NCBI GenBank assembly: GCA_905221605.1
Contig: CAJNDS010002144.1
Coordinates: 339,647 to 403,646, forward strand
Origin: Symbiodinium natans
Lineage: Eukaryota; Sar; Dinophyceae; Suessiales; Symbiodiniaceae
Direction: 5' to 3'
Length of the DNA: 64,000 nucleotides
The notes below the pieces were generated by a model that searched no databases, had not been told where the DNA came from, and saw only the letters and a list, made by a program, of their open reading frames with translations. Positions within the stretch are counted from its first letter, which is position 1, and every line of letters starts with the position of its first letter. The translations under genes and the position numbers were made by a program. This document shows, one piece after another, positions 1-8,568 of this stretch.

Positions 1-980
1 AACATCCCACTTGGGTCATTCGCGTTCTCTTCGCCGATCTCGTACTGACATGTCAGTCATGTGGGTAAAGCGCTACTTGCAACAAAACCCTCAAAAAAGT
101 GAAACACCTAAGACGTGTGGACCATCGCCAGACACCCTCCGATGAACAAACCTTGACAGCCAAGCTCCTTAAGCGTTCTTAAGGTAGCGAAAAACGTAAA
201 CAAACGCCCCGACCCCGATTCGAAAACTAAGACATGGGCCCCAACCCGTCTGAAGGCAGCCAAGACACCACCGGGTTCACGAGGGTCTCTGCGCCCTGCG
301 CAAGTTTCGCGTTTTCAGGGACTATAGGGCCTTTAGAGGGGGGGCCTTCAACCCTAAAGGACGGTACACCCTGTACCCGGCAACCTCACGCCCGCCCCAA
401 ATGGAAGTGCCTAGGCTTTAGGGTTAAGGGTTTAGGGTTTATAGAGAAGAAATTGGGGTAAGGAAATTTCCACGTAAAGATCTTGCAGGTATCCAGGATG
501 CTCTCTGCAGGCACACTTGCCGCAGCGTTACCAACTAGCTGGAATGGGTGCTTTGCTCTGCTGCAGGACAGAGAATCCAAAGTTTACGGAAAGGTCGGCT
601 CAGGTCGGCTCTAAGAGCACCAGAGCCGCAAAACCTGCGGAATCCCGAGGGTTCTTTTTGTGGGATCCTTACGTGGGTTTGCGTGTTCCTTCAGCGTTCT
701 CCTGGTTCTTGGCACCCACCTAAAAATCCTATCAAATTTGTCCGCTTGCGTTTTGACTACCACATAAAAGATCCTACGATATTTCCCAAACCCTAAACCC
801 CCAACCCTAAACCCTAAACCCCAAACCCTAAACCCCAAACCTTAAACCCTAAACCCTAAACCCTAAACCCTAAACCCTAAACCCTAAACCCTCCACGTGC
901 ACCTCAGGGCTTCCCAGCTTCTCCGCGAGTTTCTGGGCACTCTCCCGCGCGGTGCCTCAAGCATTGTGTGGAGGGGCAGC

Positions 981-1195
981 TAGGGTTTAGGGTTTAGGGT
1001 TAGGGTTTAGGGTTTAGGGTTTAGGGTTTAGGGTTTAGGGTTTAGGGTTTAGGGTTTAGGGTTTAGGGTTTAGGGTTTAGGGTTTAGGGTTTAGGGTTTA
1101 GGGTTTAGGGTTTAGGGTTTAGGGTCTAGGCTTAGGGTTGAGGGTTTAGCGTTTAGGGTGTAAGGTTTAGGGTTTGGGGTGTAGGGTTCAGGGTT
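981..1195 (+). repeat. TTTAGGG telomere-like array
   Basis: Near-perfect TTTAGGG units run from 981 to about 1130, then decay into variants such as TCTAGGC, TTGAGGG and TTTAGCG. This is one of the longest uninterrupted arrays in the left flank. The mirror orientation CCCTAAA occurs 90 bp to the left. Confidence 0.9.
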
Positions 1196-2469
1196 GCGAC
1201 TATTCAGGCCTTTACCCTATGCAACCTTCAAAATTTCCAAAGCAGGGCAGACTTGGAAGCCCCAAGTACGTATACCCTAAACCCTAAATCCTAGAAACCC
1301 CAAACCCTAAACAACTGGAGGTTTTGGGTCATGAAAGGGAGCCTCCTTCCAAGGGTTCAGAGTTTAGGGTTTGGGGTTTACAAAGGTGTGGGGTTTGTGG
1401 GCTTAGGGTTTATGGTTTAGGGTTTAGGGTTTGGGGGGTTGTGGGCTTAGGGTTTATAGGACTTGTACGGTTAGGGTGTAGGGGTTTGGGCTTATGACTT
1501 ATAGGGCTTACATGGTTTAGAGCTGAACAATAAACTAAACCCTAAACCCTAAACCCTCAAGCCTAAACCCTAAACCCGTTTCTTCAGGAGGACCGAAACC
1601 AAAACCCTAAGCACCCCAACCCTCAAAGCCCCCGGCATCCACTGGAAATTGACCGTTGAGCCCAACATGGAATGTATAGGGTTTAGGGTTTAGGGTTTGG
1701 GGTTTGGGGTTTAGGGTTTGGGGTTTAGGGTTTGGGGTTTGGGGTTTAGGGTTTAGGGTTTGGGGTTTCGGGTTAGGGTTTAGGGTTTAGGGTTTAGGGT
1801 TGGTAGCCAAAACGATTAAAGGTTACCTGCTCCTTCCCTAAGATCCCCTAGACCCTAAACCCTAAACCCCAAACCCCAAACCCCAAATCCCAAACCCCAA
1901 ACCCTAAACCCGAAACCCTAAACCCCAAACCCCAAACCCCAAACCCTAAACCCTAAACCCTTAACCCTAAACCCTAAACCTCGAGCTGTGTAAGGAGGAG
2001 TGGAGACCCCAACTGGGGCCCCCAAACATCGAACGCCGGTTCAGCAGTTTAGGGCTGCCCTTTATCCAAATTTATTGGGGTTCAGAGCTTAGGGTTAGGG
2101 GTTTGGGGTTACTTTGGGGTTTAGGGTTTAGGGTATAGGGTTTAGGGTTTAAGAGCAGAATCCCCCCCCCCCCCCCGTCAGATATCTTGAGTCTCCCCGC
2201 GCAGGGCTGAGAGCGTGTCTGAGGAAGTCCTGCTGGGATGCACGCTCAGCTTAGGGCTTCGAATCCCTGCACCTAGACGCGGTTTAGGGTTTAGGGTGTG
2301 GGGGTTTAGGGTTTAGGGCTTGGGGTTTAGGGTTTAGGGTTCAGTTGCAGGTGTGGTTTTACAGGGATCCTTGCTTTTTGTGAATTGGAGTAAAAGAACT
2401 ATTGGGAGTATATATTTTTCATGTTTGGTTCAGAGGGTGGGGGCTCAGGGGCTTGGAGGCGAAGGGGAA

Positions 2470-2474
2470 CGAAG
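2470..2474. other. Target-site duplication, left copy (CGAAG)
   Basis: CGAAG immediately precedes the left inverted repeat and is repeated directly after the right one (23530-23534). The sixth base differs (A before, A after, but out of register), so the duplication is 5 bp. Polintons usually give 6 bp; retroviral-type integrases give 4-6. Confidence 0.85.
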
Positions 2475-2675
2475 AGCAAGCATAGGCTAACCCCACACCT
2501 CACATCCTATACTCCCCCCTACGCTTTCAACCCATTTCTCAAACCGCCTAACATTTCAACCCTAAAATCCCGCAAAACACAAAGCACCTCCCAACAATCA
2601 ACACAACAATCCCGAAACAAAGCAACCTACCAACCCCAAACAGCAATCCAAAACACAACCCAAAACCCAAAGCAC
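2475..2675 (+). repeat. Left terminal inverted repeat
   Basis: Read in reverse complement it matches 23329-23529 over its whole length with only scattered differences; the outer 20 bases (AGCAAGCATAGGCTAACCCC) are identical. It is C-rich on this strand. An open frame of 93 codons crosses it but is only a reading of the repeat. It begins 5'-AG as Polinton termini do. Confidence 0.93.
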
Positions 2676-2716
2676 CTAAACAAACCCTGCCCTCAACCAT
2701 AAAATAACCCATATCC

Positions 2717-2736
2717 TAATATGAGGTGTGGGGTAA
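2717..2736 (-). repeat. Stray inverted copy of the TIR tip
   Basis: ATGAGGTGTGGGGTAAGACC resembles the outer TIR segment GTGAGGTGTGGGGTTAGCC in the orientation of the right terminus. It lies only about 40 bp inside the left TIR. It is possibly a relic of terminal rearrangement, and short enough that chance cannot be excluded. Confidence 0.4.
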
Positions 2737-2830
2737 GACCCTAATAGAAGAATCCCCAAAAGCCCATAACCCTGAACTGGGAACGACCTTTACTTAGAAT
2801 AATATATTAACAAAATTAATTGTTAGTATA

Positions 2831-3694
2831 TTATGTTAAGAAGTCATCAATATTATTGAGATAGTCTGTGTCATTTCTTATTGGTGTTCGTTTTTTGTAT
2901 TCTACTGAGGATAAATAAGGATATCTGGCATCCATAAATCTTTCAAATGAATAATCATCTTCAAAATGTGCTTCCGCTATTCGTTTATTAATCCATACAT
3001 TGGTTTCATTTGAATACAATTTGTATTTTAATTTGCCTAATGCTTCATTGTTGTATATGTAATTCATAATCCAAAAAATTACAGTTTCAACTTTATTCAT
3101 TTCTCTTCCAAGATGATTAACAAATTTAATCTTTGTATTATTCTTTTTATCTACAGTTTTGTCATATTCATAAATTATCCTGTTTCGTTGTTTGCTGTAA
3201 AATCTTTTAGTTTTTTCATCAAATTTAAACGAAGTATCGTATAATGCTTTAATCTCATTGTAGAATTCATTATTATAAAATTTGTCTTCGTCTTTCAATA
3301 ACTTTTTCAACGCTCGTAATGTCTTCTCATATGTAGGAAATGGATTTAATTTAACATAGAAATATATTTTAGTGTTTAATTTGGTTGGTTCATATTCTTC
3401 TATATTGTGTTTATTTTCAATTGCTTCAATCACATTTTCAAAGTGTTTCATGCTACAATCATAAACATTCTCCTTAAACTCTTTTAATGTTTTACACACA
3501 TCGCATTCTTTATAGTTATATTTGCAAATATTTTTAACAATATAATCAGGTATATTTAATTTATACAAACTTATATTCTGTTGATTAAACTTACACTTTT
3601 TACACATACTCACCTTATCTTTAATAACGGTTTTCATTTCAATTACATATAAGAACTTGTTAATTATTTCCTCCTGTTCCTCATAACTAAACAT
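2831..3694 (-). CDS. Hypothetical 287-aa Cys-containing viral protein
   Basis: I do not recognise this protein. Its N-terminal quarter has CKKC at about residues 31-34, then C57, C64 and C67 (a KECDVC motif), which could bind zinc. The remainder is Lys/Asn/Tyr-rich and predicted largely helical, without an obvious catalytic motif or membrane segment. The ATG sits after an AT-rich leader. It is the outermost gene of the left arm and is transcribed toward the left TIR, downstream of the 90-aa gene in the same direction with a gap of about 60 bp. Position and composition say viral. Function is unknown; an early or regulatory protein would be a guess. Confidence 0.8.
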   Translation of the reverse strand: MFSYEEQEEIINKFLYVIEMKTVIKDKVSMCKKCKFNQQNISLYKLNIPDYIVKNICKYNYKECDVCKTLKEFKENVYDCSMKHFENVIEAIENKHNIEEYEPTKLNTKIYFYVKLNPFPTYEKTLRALKKLLKDEDKFYNNEFYNEIKALYDTSFKFDEKTKRFYSKQRNRIIYEYDKTVDKKNNTKIKFVNHLGREMNKVETVIFWIMNYIYNNEALGKLKYKLYSNETNVWINKRIAEAHFEDDYSFERFMDARYPYLSSVEYKKRTPIRNDTDYLNNIDDFLT

Positions 3695-3753
3695 ATTATA
3701 TAATTATTATACGTAATATTTCTTTAAATGGTTTTTGTAAAATACAGAATAAT

Positions 3754-4026
3754 TTAATATGCTCTCTCTTGGTTGTCAAACTTAATCTCATAATATTCTA
3801 ATGTCTCTTTCTTTGGAAACTTAATGTCCTTGTTATTCAGTTTATTAACATAAACATTTCTCTTATTCTTATAAACATCACTATCTTTATCTATTGGTTT
3901 TTTAATTTGTTTAGGTTTCTCTTCATTAAGTTTATTAACTGCCTTTTCAATTAGTTCTAACTTATCTAATAGCTTTTGAAAGCGCGTTGCCTTTGTTTCT
4001 TTAACCTCATCATCCAAATCACTCAT
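3754..4026 (-). CDS. Small coiled-coil protein, 90 aa
   Basis: This is a highly charged protein. Residues about 10-40 form a heptad-like helix (leucines spaced 3/4 with Glu/Lys between), followed by a Lys-rich basic stretch. There is no catalytic motif. The start is supported by an upstream TCTA (complement at 4045-4048) 22 nt before the ATG, inside a large AT hairpin. The gene lies in a leftward series with the 287-aa and 72-aa genes. The product could be an oligomerising or nucleic-acid-binding accessory protein; no family is recognised. Confidence 0.7.
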   Translation of the reverse strand: MSDLDDEVKETKATRFQKLLDKLELIEKAVNKLNEEKPKQIKKPIDKDSDVYKNKRNVYVNKLNNKDIKFPKKETLEYYEIKFDNQERAY

Positions 4027-4041
4027 CTTACTATATAAAAG

Positions 4042-4080
4042 TTTTAGATTAAAACTTTTTTTAAAAGTTTTAGTCTAAAA
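4042..4080. terminator. AT-rich hairpin, 18-bp arms with 3-nt spacer
   Basis: The arms at 4042-4059 and 4063-4080 are complementary except for one position. The hairpin lies between the stop of the 72-aa gene (4107) and the start of the 90-aa gene (4026), so it may end one transcript and also hold the TCTA promoter-like motif of the next. Confidence 0.5.
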
Positions 4081-4106
4081 AGTGCGTTTAAATATGCAGT
4101 TAAAGA

Positions 4107-4325
4107 CTACATTTTAACATATGCCATTTTGTATTTATTCATGCTGTCTAAACATCTCCTACATATTTTGTTGTATTCTTTGTTTTTCTTATAACTCTTG
4201 AACATTTCTATATTTTTACATATCTTACAATTCGGGCAGTATCTTATATTATTTATTCCATAATGGCAATCATTATCATCAGTATCAAAGAATGACACCA
4301 CAATTTTATCAACATAAATACACAT
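4107..4325 (-). CDS. Small zinc-ribbon-like protein, 72 aa
   Basis: The C-terminal half carries CPNCKICKN, then about 20 residues later CRRC, a four-to-five-cysteine arrangement around a lysine-rich loop typical of small zinc-binding modules in large DNA viruses. The N-terminal 30 residues are hydrophobic and acidic without a motif. The start is preceded by TCTA (complement 4344-4347) 22 nt upstream, within a perfect 11-bp hairpin at 4330-4354. The product is a likely nucleic-acid-binding or regulatory protein by analogy; no specific family is assigned. Confidence 0.65.
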   Translation of the reverse strand: MCIYVDKIVVSFFDTDDNDCHYGINNIRYCPNCKICKNIEMFKSYKKNKEYNKICRRCLDSMNKYKMAYVKM

Positions 4326-4329
4326 TTTA

Positions 4330-4354
4330 CTTATAATCTAACATAGATTATAAG
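4330..4354. promoter_or_regulatory. 11-bp perfect hairpin with TCTA motif upstream of the 72-aa gene
   Basis: The arms 4330-4340 and 4344-4354 are perfectly complementary with loop ACA. Read on the minus strand it contains ATCTATGTTAG, also present in front of the major capsid gene (complement around 10638-10649), suggesting a shared promoter element. Confidence 0.5.
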
Positions 4355-4375
4355 CAAAAAGCACGCTTCCAAACT

Positions 4376-4560
4376 AATTACACACTTGCTTATGAAGTGC
4401 TATTGAATGTGTCGCAATACTGTCGCGAATGCTTCGCGAGGACTTCTGTCCGAAGCGTCCCCTTTCTTGCGTTCATTCAATAAATGCTTGGGACGGCACT
4501 GATTTTTTCCGGACGGGGGTGATTGTTCCTGTTTTATCAAAAGGCTATACACTGTCAATA
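4376..4560. other. GC-richer intergenic island with small hairpins
   Basis: This lies between two leftward genes (72 aa and 125 aa). It holds CGCGAA/TTCGCG (4424-4438) and GCTTCG/CGAAGC (4431-4456) inverted repeats, and looks much less AT-rich than all surrounding viral DNA. A 28-codon open frame lies at 4390-4476 on the minus strand. It could be a structured RNA, a replication or packaging site, or acquired DNA. Confidence 0.35.
4390..4476 (-). CDS. Possible 28-aa micro-ORF in the GC-richer island
   Basis: An ATG-to-TAA frame of 28 codons, basic (Arg/Lys/His) with one cysteine. Codon composition differs from neighbouring viral genes because it follows the local hairpins. There is no TCTA motif at the usual distance. 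It may be coincidental. Confidence 0.15.
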   Translation of the reverse strand: MNARKGTLRTEVLAKHSRQYCDTFNSTS

Positions 4561-4586
4561 TATGTTATAAAATAAGTTCTTAAATA

Positions 4587-4964
4587 CTAATCCATAATAT
4601 TTAAGTTATTTTTTAACTTATTAACATCTTTATCAATCCTTTCAACATCTTCTTCAATTTTGTCAAGGCGCTGTTCGCATTCTTCGGGCGTTATTAACCT
4701 ATTTTCACTCCATCCTGTGCTACAAAGTTCAACTCCTCCCATTTGTGGCGTGGCATCTGTTTTAAATATTCCATCGTCAGGCGACACATTCCTACCTTTA
4801 CCAAACTTAATACTACTCCTATCTTCAACAACATTAACAACTACTTTGTTATTTTCAGTAGTTGTTATACTTTCTTTATGATATGTATTTCTTTTACACC
4901 TACAAAATAAACAGTTAATACCATCTTTATTTACTTGTATCCCTCCATCTTTTGTTTCACTCAT
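4587..4964 (-). CDS. Hypothetical 125-aa protein with Cys cluster and C-terminal coiled coil
   Basis: The N-terminal third contains CLFCRC, the middle is a low-complexity linker, and residues about 93-122 form a heptad-patterned helix (LDKIEEDVERIDKDVNKLKN), so the protein probably oligomerises. The start is backed by TCTA (complement 4975-4978) 14 nt upstream. It lies directly downstream of a 47-aa gene on the same strand, separated by 9 nt, so the two are probably co-transcribed. No family recognised; a minor structural or fibre-associated role would be a guess. Confidence 0.7.
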   Translation of the reverse strand: MSETKDGGIQVNKDGINCLFCRCKRNTYHKESITTTENNKVVVNVVEDRSSIKFGKGRNVSPDDGIFKTDATPQMGGVELCSTGWSENRLITPEECEQRLDKIEEDVERIDKDVNKLKNNLNIMD

Positions 4965-4973
4965 TTATCTTAA

Positions 4974-5117
4974 TTAGATTTTTTTAACATTTTTTAAATA
5001 ATAGCAAACTGCTTTCAAGAACTCTAACAAACTATTACAACACAATCTATATCTCGGGGTCTTTATTACTTCATCTAATTTCTCTATCTCATTTAGAACT
5101 TCAATGTATTTATCCAT
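4974..5117 (-). CDS. Small helical protein, 47 aa
   Basis: An ATG-initiated frame of 47 codons, below the usual length cut-off. It starts with an acidic amphipathic helix (about residues 3-20) and ends with a hydrophobic segment (about 29-43, Leu/Phe/Val/Tyr with paired cysteines at about 27-28) and a basic tail. Composition and lysine/isoleucine/asparagine codon use match neighbouring viral genes. Its start is 39 bp from that of the packaging ATPase on the other strand, so the two share a divergent promoter region. Function unknown; a small membrane-associated protein is possible. Confidence 0.5.
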   Translation of the reverse strand: MDKYIEVLNEIEKLDEVIKTPRYRLCCNSLLEFLKAVCYYLKNVKKI

Positions 5118-5139
5118 ATATTAATAACGATATAATTTT

Positions 5140-5143
5140 TCTA
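5140..5143 (+). promoter_or_regulatory. TCTA promoter-like motif of the packaging ATPase
   Basis: TCTA lies 17 nt before the ATPase ATG in an AT-rich divergent intergenic region. It is one of ten such motifs 14-22 nt before viral starts: complements at 4045, 4344, 4975, 8545, 10645 and 10885 for leftward genes, and 11551, 13070 and 13409 for other rightward genes. Confidence 0.5.
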
Positions 5144-5156
5144 TGTGTTAATAATA

Positions 5157-5951
5157 ATGTCAGATATTCCCATTGTAAAACCCATTAATGTTAAAGAATA
5201 CGATTTTAAACAATCTAAATACGAAGTAGCACCTAAACTACCTTTTAGTCAAATAATAATTGGTCCTTCAGGAAGTGGTAAAGGTATATTATTACAATCA
5301 ATGATATTGGATATTTATAGAGGTGTCTTTGAAAGAATATATATTTGGTCTCCTTCAATATCAGTTGATAGTAATTGGACACCGGTTAAAAAATACATTC
5401 AGGACGAGTTAAAGGTTGATTTAGAAAAGGAAAAGTGCTTATTTGATGAATATATACCAGAAGAATTAGACAAGGTGATAAAAAGACAGCATAAGGTAAT
5501 AGAATACCAGAAGAAGAACGACCACAAAAAATTATTCTCAATCCTTATTATAGTGGATGACTTCGCTGACAGTAAGGCTTTTTCAAGAAACTCGCCTTTG
5601 TTAAATCAGTTGTATGTTCGCGGAAGACACAACGCAATAAATATTATAACAGCAACGCAAAAATTTAACGCTTTATCACCAATTATTCGCGTTAATAGTC
5701 GTCAGTTATTCTTTTTCAGGTTAAGAAACTACAAAGAAATAGAGACAATGGTTGAAGAGTTAAGCGCGGTATTGATTAAAAAGTCGTCCGTGGCAGACAC
5801 TAAAAACTTAGCAGAAGCAAAGAAATTAATGTTAGAAGTGTATAACATAGCAACCGAAGAACCGTATAGTTTTTTGTTTATTAATTTAATGAAAGGAGAT
5901 GTAAATGATATGTTTTACAAAAGATTTGATGCTAAATTGGTAATTGATTGA
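5157..5951 (+). CDS. A32-like FtsK/HerA-type genome packaging ATPase
   Basis: ATP-driven motor that packages viral DNA into the procapsid. The Walker A motif GPSGSGKG lies at residues 36-43, Walker B ILIIVDDF at about 129-136, and a sensor-like ITATQ at 164-168. The preceding GRHNAIN and following IIRVNS context is typical of A32-type ATPases of nucleocytoplasmic viruses, virophages and Polinton-like viruses. Length (264 aa) is normal. I chose the ATG at 5157 over an in-frame GTG at 5145 because TCTA lies 17 nt upstream of it. It is the only rightward gene in the left arm. It ends 24 bp from the convergent 69-aa gene. Confidence 0.93.
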   Translation: MSDIPIVKPINVKEYDFKQSKYEVAPKLPFSQIIIGPSGSGKGILLQSMILDIYRGVFERIYIWSPSISVDSNWTPVKKYIQDELKVDLEKEKCLFDEYIPEELDKVIKRQHKVIEYQKKNDHKKLFSILIIVDDFADSKAFSRNSPLLNQLYVRGRHNAINIITATQKFNALSPIIRVNSRQLFFFRLRNYKEIETMVEELSAVLIKKSSVADTKNLAEAKKLMLEVYNIATEEPYSFLFINLMKGDVNDMFYKRFDAKLVID

Positions 5952-5975
5952 TAATATCATATAATCATAATATTA

Positions 5976-6185
5976 TTAAATCAATGAATAACTACACAAG
6001 TTTATAGCAGGTAATTTATAATATATTTTATCGCTCTTTGTCTCTTCTAATTTTTCAACTCTTTCAATAACATCTTTTAAAGTATTAAATAATAATATAT
6101 CCGTTTTAGTTTTTTCATCAATATCTAATTCTTTTATTTGCTTCATATTTTCAGTAGCGGTAGTTTTAGATGTTTTACTTCCCAT
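5976..6185 (-). CDS. Small protein with putative N-myristoylation signal, 69 aa
   Basis: The protein begins MGSKTSK, fitting the eukaryotic N-myristoylation consensus MGxxxS/T. Residues about 12-50 form a charged coiled-coil-like helix, followed by a short hydrophobic tail. It starts 8 bp after the stop of the 777-aa fibre on the same strand, so the two probably form one transcription unit. Membrane attachment through a lipid anchor is inferred from the motif only. No family recognised. Confidence 0.65.
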   Translation of the reverse strand: MGSKTSKTTATENMKQIKELDIDEKTKTDILLFNTLKDVIERVEKLEETKSDKIYYKLPAINLCSYSLI

Positions 6186-6192
6186 ATATATT

Positions 6193-8526
6193 TTATTGAG
6201 ATTTATTTTTCAACTTCGTTATTTCGGCTTTCATCGTTGCCATTTCTTTTTTCATTGTTTTTACTAAATCTTTTAATTCTTCGTGTTCTTTAATTAGTTC
6301 TTGCACTGCTCCGTGTGTGATTACTGCTGTTTTACAATAATCTAATCTTTTATGTCCTTTATTATCTGTTGTTATAATCCCTTCCCATTCTCGTGGTATT
6401 GCACTCTCAACATCCTGCGCTATATATCCAATACGATTAACTTTATTTTTCTCTTCGTTCAAATGTGTAAAATTAAATGTTTTCGGTTTTACATATTTAA
6501 CTATTTCATAACATTTTTTACTACTGATTTCTTTAATATTTTCTTTCAATGTAAAATCGGACGAATAAGCAAAAGTCCCGTCAATATAAACACCTCCTGC
6601 TGTAATTTCCAATACTTCATTTCCTGCTGTTGTATCGCCAAAATAAAAGAACATCTCACCTGCACTATCTGTATTACAAAACTGTATTTGTTCGTATGTT
6701 GCTATTATTGTTTCCTGTGTTATTTCTAAATTACTATTCATTTTAACTTTACCATCAGTTAATTGTATTTCCGGTGTGCTACTTTCCAATCCTATTGTTA
6801 AATTCATTTCTCCCGCCGTGTCTCCATTTCTGATGTATAACTTATATTGAGTGTCTAAAACTTCTCTAAACTCTGATGAATTTTGAAATTTCATTTTTCC
6901 CCAAGTTATTAAATCTGCTTCCGCTGTTAAATTACCAATACTATTAAAAGTCTGATTATTAACGACCGCTCTGTTTATGGTAATTCCGTTAGTGTCGTTC
7001 AATTGTAAAGCAATAGTTCCTGTTGTCGGGTCGGTTGTTCTATTTGATTGCAATGAAAAATTAATTTCTTCCGTTGATATTACATTTAATGAACTATTCG
7101 CGTCTGCTCGTTGAAATATTCTACCTGAATTATTTACATAAATATCGCTATTAAATGTTGATATATTTTGAAATGATGAAGTGCCACCAAAATTAGCATT
7201 CCCACCGCTTACATTTAGTTTATTTGCGCCTTGAATTGCTCCGATGCCTAAACTTAGACAATAGACACCATTACCATTTGCAGTGTTTAATAAAAGTAAT
7301 GAAGAACTGTCATTGCTTGTGTTATATGCATTAATATTAAATGAGTTAAATTTTATATATCCTTGTGCGTTTTTTACTGTAAAAACATTACTCGCATCCG
7401 TTGTATTTTTATAAATTGTAAGACCCGATGTATTAGAAATATTAAAATTTTCACCATCAAAATTTAAATCATTTGTTAAGTCTAAATTACCATCCACTTT
7501 TAAATTCTGTCTAACAATAGCACTATCAACAACATCTAATGTATAACCTCCCGTTAATGTATTTGCTCCTGTATCTACTAATAACGAATGTGTTTTAACA
7601 TACTGGTCAGCATTATTATTTAAATTTAAAATCCTACCTGTATCACCAACTGAATTATAACAATCAATACTGTCATTGTTAAAAGTAATATAATTATCAG
7701 TATTTCTAACTGTAAATGATAAATTAGCATCTGCTGTATTTTCTACAACCAACCCACCTGTTGGTGTTTCTATTTTTCCTGACATTTTATAACCTGCATT
7801 ATTATTAGTTAAATCAAGTTGCTTAATAGCATCGTCTGATGTATTATTACAAAATATCTTATCGCCTTGTAAAGTTATATAACTCGTTGCGTTCTTAAAC
7901 TCTGCTAAAACTTTATCACCTCCCCCTGTTTGATTACTAAATAATAAACCTGCTACGGGACTTATATTTATAGTTGAATTATTTAACGTTAATCCACTAT
8001 GAATAACGGTGGGAGCGGAACAATCAATAATTGGAAATGCTGAAAATCTATCGGTAAAATCTGACTTGGGAACTCGTAAATCCAATAAATTATCTATTTC
8101 TGTATCACTGTAACCACCGCCAGCACCTACTAATCCATCTACTTCTGTCTTATTATAATAATTTGTTCCTAATTGGGTGTTAGTTTGGTAGTTAGTTGAT
8201 AAATTTGTGTCTATTTGAGTTTGTGTGTAATAATTAGTAAAGGTCGTGTCTATTTCTACTTTATTGTAAAAATTCGTTGATAGTTGTAAATTAGTTTGAT
8301 AAGTAGTATTTAATACATGTGTTAAAGAACTAATGTTTTGAAAGTTTTGTAGTTGCTTCGTATTTAAAACATCAATAGCATCGGTGTTTGCTTGTATGTT
8401 TGAAGAGTTCGCGGTGTTGATGTCTCCTAGTTCTGTTTTTGTTGCGTATAAGTCGCTTAAATCTGTTCCACTTACAACAATATTATCTGCTGTTAATGTA
8501 TTCGTATTATTAAGTGTCAAAGGCAT
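6193..8526 (-). CDS. Fibre/spike protein with C-terminal S74 intramolecular chaperone
   Basis: A 777-aa receptor-binding or fibre-like virion protein. Residues about 28-135 hold repeats of the type TNYYNKTEVDG, common in trimeric tail-fibre shafts. A long Asn/Thr/Ser-rich beta region with recurring 'ITFN/IKFN' and 'LNNN' units follows. The C-terminal ~121 residues are a Peptidase_S74 domain: SSDFTLKENI (Ser656-Asp657), then IGYIAQDVE and a terminal coiled coil. In known S74 proteins this domain trimerises the fibre and cuts itself off before the conserved Ser. The start has TCTA (complement 8545-8548) 22 nt upstream. Neighbours are structural genes, fitting a virion role. Known mainly in phages but also present in algal viruses. 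Confidence 0.9.
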   Translation of the reverse strand: MPLTLNNTNTLTADNIVVSGTDLSDLYATKTELGDINTANSSNIQANTDAIDVLNTKQLQNFQNISSLTHVLNTTYQTNLQLSTNFYNKVEIDTTFTNYYTQTQIDTNLSTNYQTNTQLGTNYYNKTEVDGLVGAGGGYSDTEIDNLLDLRVPKSDFTDRFSAFPIIDCSAPTVIHSGLTLNNSTINISPVAGLLFSNQTGGGDKVLAEFKNATSYITLQGDKIFCNNTSDDAIKQLDLTNNNAGYKMSGKIETPTGGLVVENTADANLSFTVRNTDNYITFNNDSIDCYNSVGDTGRILNLNNNADQYVKTHSLLVDTGANTLTGGYTLDVVDSAIVRQNLKVDGNLDLTNDLNFDGENFNISNTSGLTIYKNTTDASNVFTVKNAQGYIKFNSFNINAYNTSNDSSSLLLLNTANGNGVYCLSLGIGAIQGANKLNVSGGNANFGGTSSFQNISTFNSDIYVNNSGRIFQRADANSSLNVISTEEINFSLQSNRTTDPTTGTIALQLNDTNGITINRAVVNNQTFNSIGNLTAEADLITWGKMKFQNSSEFREVLDTQYKLYIRNGDTAGEMNLTIGLESSTPEIQLTDGKVKMNSNLEITQETIIATYEQIQFCNTDSAGEMFFYFGDTTAGNEVLEITAGGVYIDGTFAYSSDFTLKENIKEISSKKCYEIVKYVKPKTFNFTHLNEEKNKVNRIGYIAQDVESAIPREWEGIITTDNKGHKRLDYCKTAVITHGAVQELIKEHEELKDLVKTMKKEMATMKAEITKLKNKSQ

Positions 8527-8568
8527 TAGTTAATATTAATAAAATAGATAATTATTTTATTAATATTA

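Larger units (their letters stand above)
1..2474. other. Host flank left of the provirus, telomere-like repeat-rich, no gene
   Basis: No convincing gene. The sequence mixes short unique stretches with arrays of CCCTAAA (about 788-893, 1852-1979) and TTTAGGG (981-1195, 1675-1802, 2280-2345), in both orientations and with TTTGGGG variants. A C homopolymer lies at about 2162-2177. The short open frames here are translations of the repeats or of unique spacer and lack any recognisable motif. Confidence 0.8.

Noticed and set aside
172..200. TTCTTAAGGTAGCGAAAA resembling a conserved large-subunit rRNA segment
   Set aside because: About 16 matching bases only; the expected continuation (TTCCTTGTCGGG) is absent and no other rRNA signature is nearby.
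2421..2702. 93-aa open frame at the left junction
   Set aside because: It spans the host border and the left TIR, is Thr/Asn/Gln/Pro-rich repeat translation and has no counterpart start or promoter; the inverted copy at the right end is not open in the same way.
6352..6729. 125-aa Cys/Phe-rich frame opposite the fibre gene
   Set aside because: Antisense shadow of the S74 fibre coding sequence.
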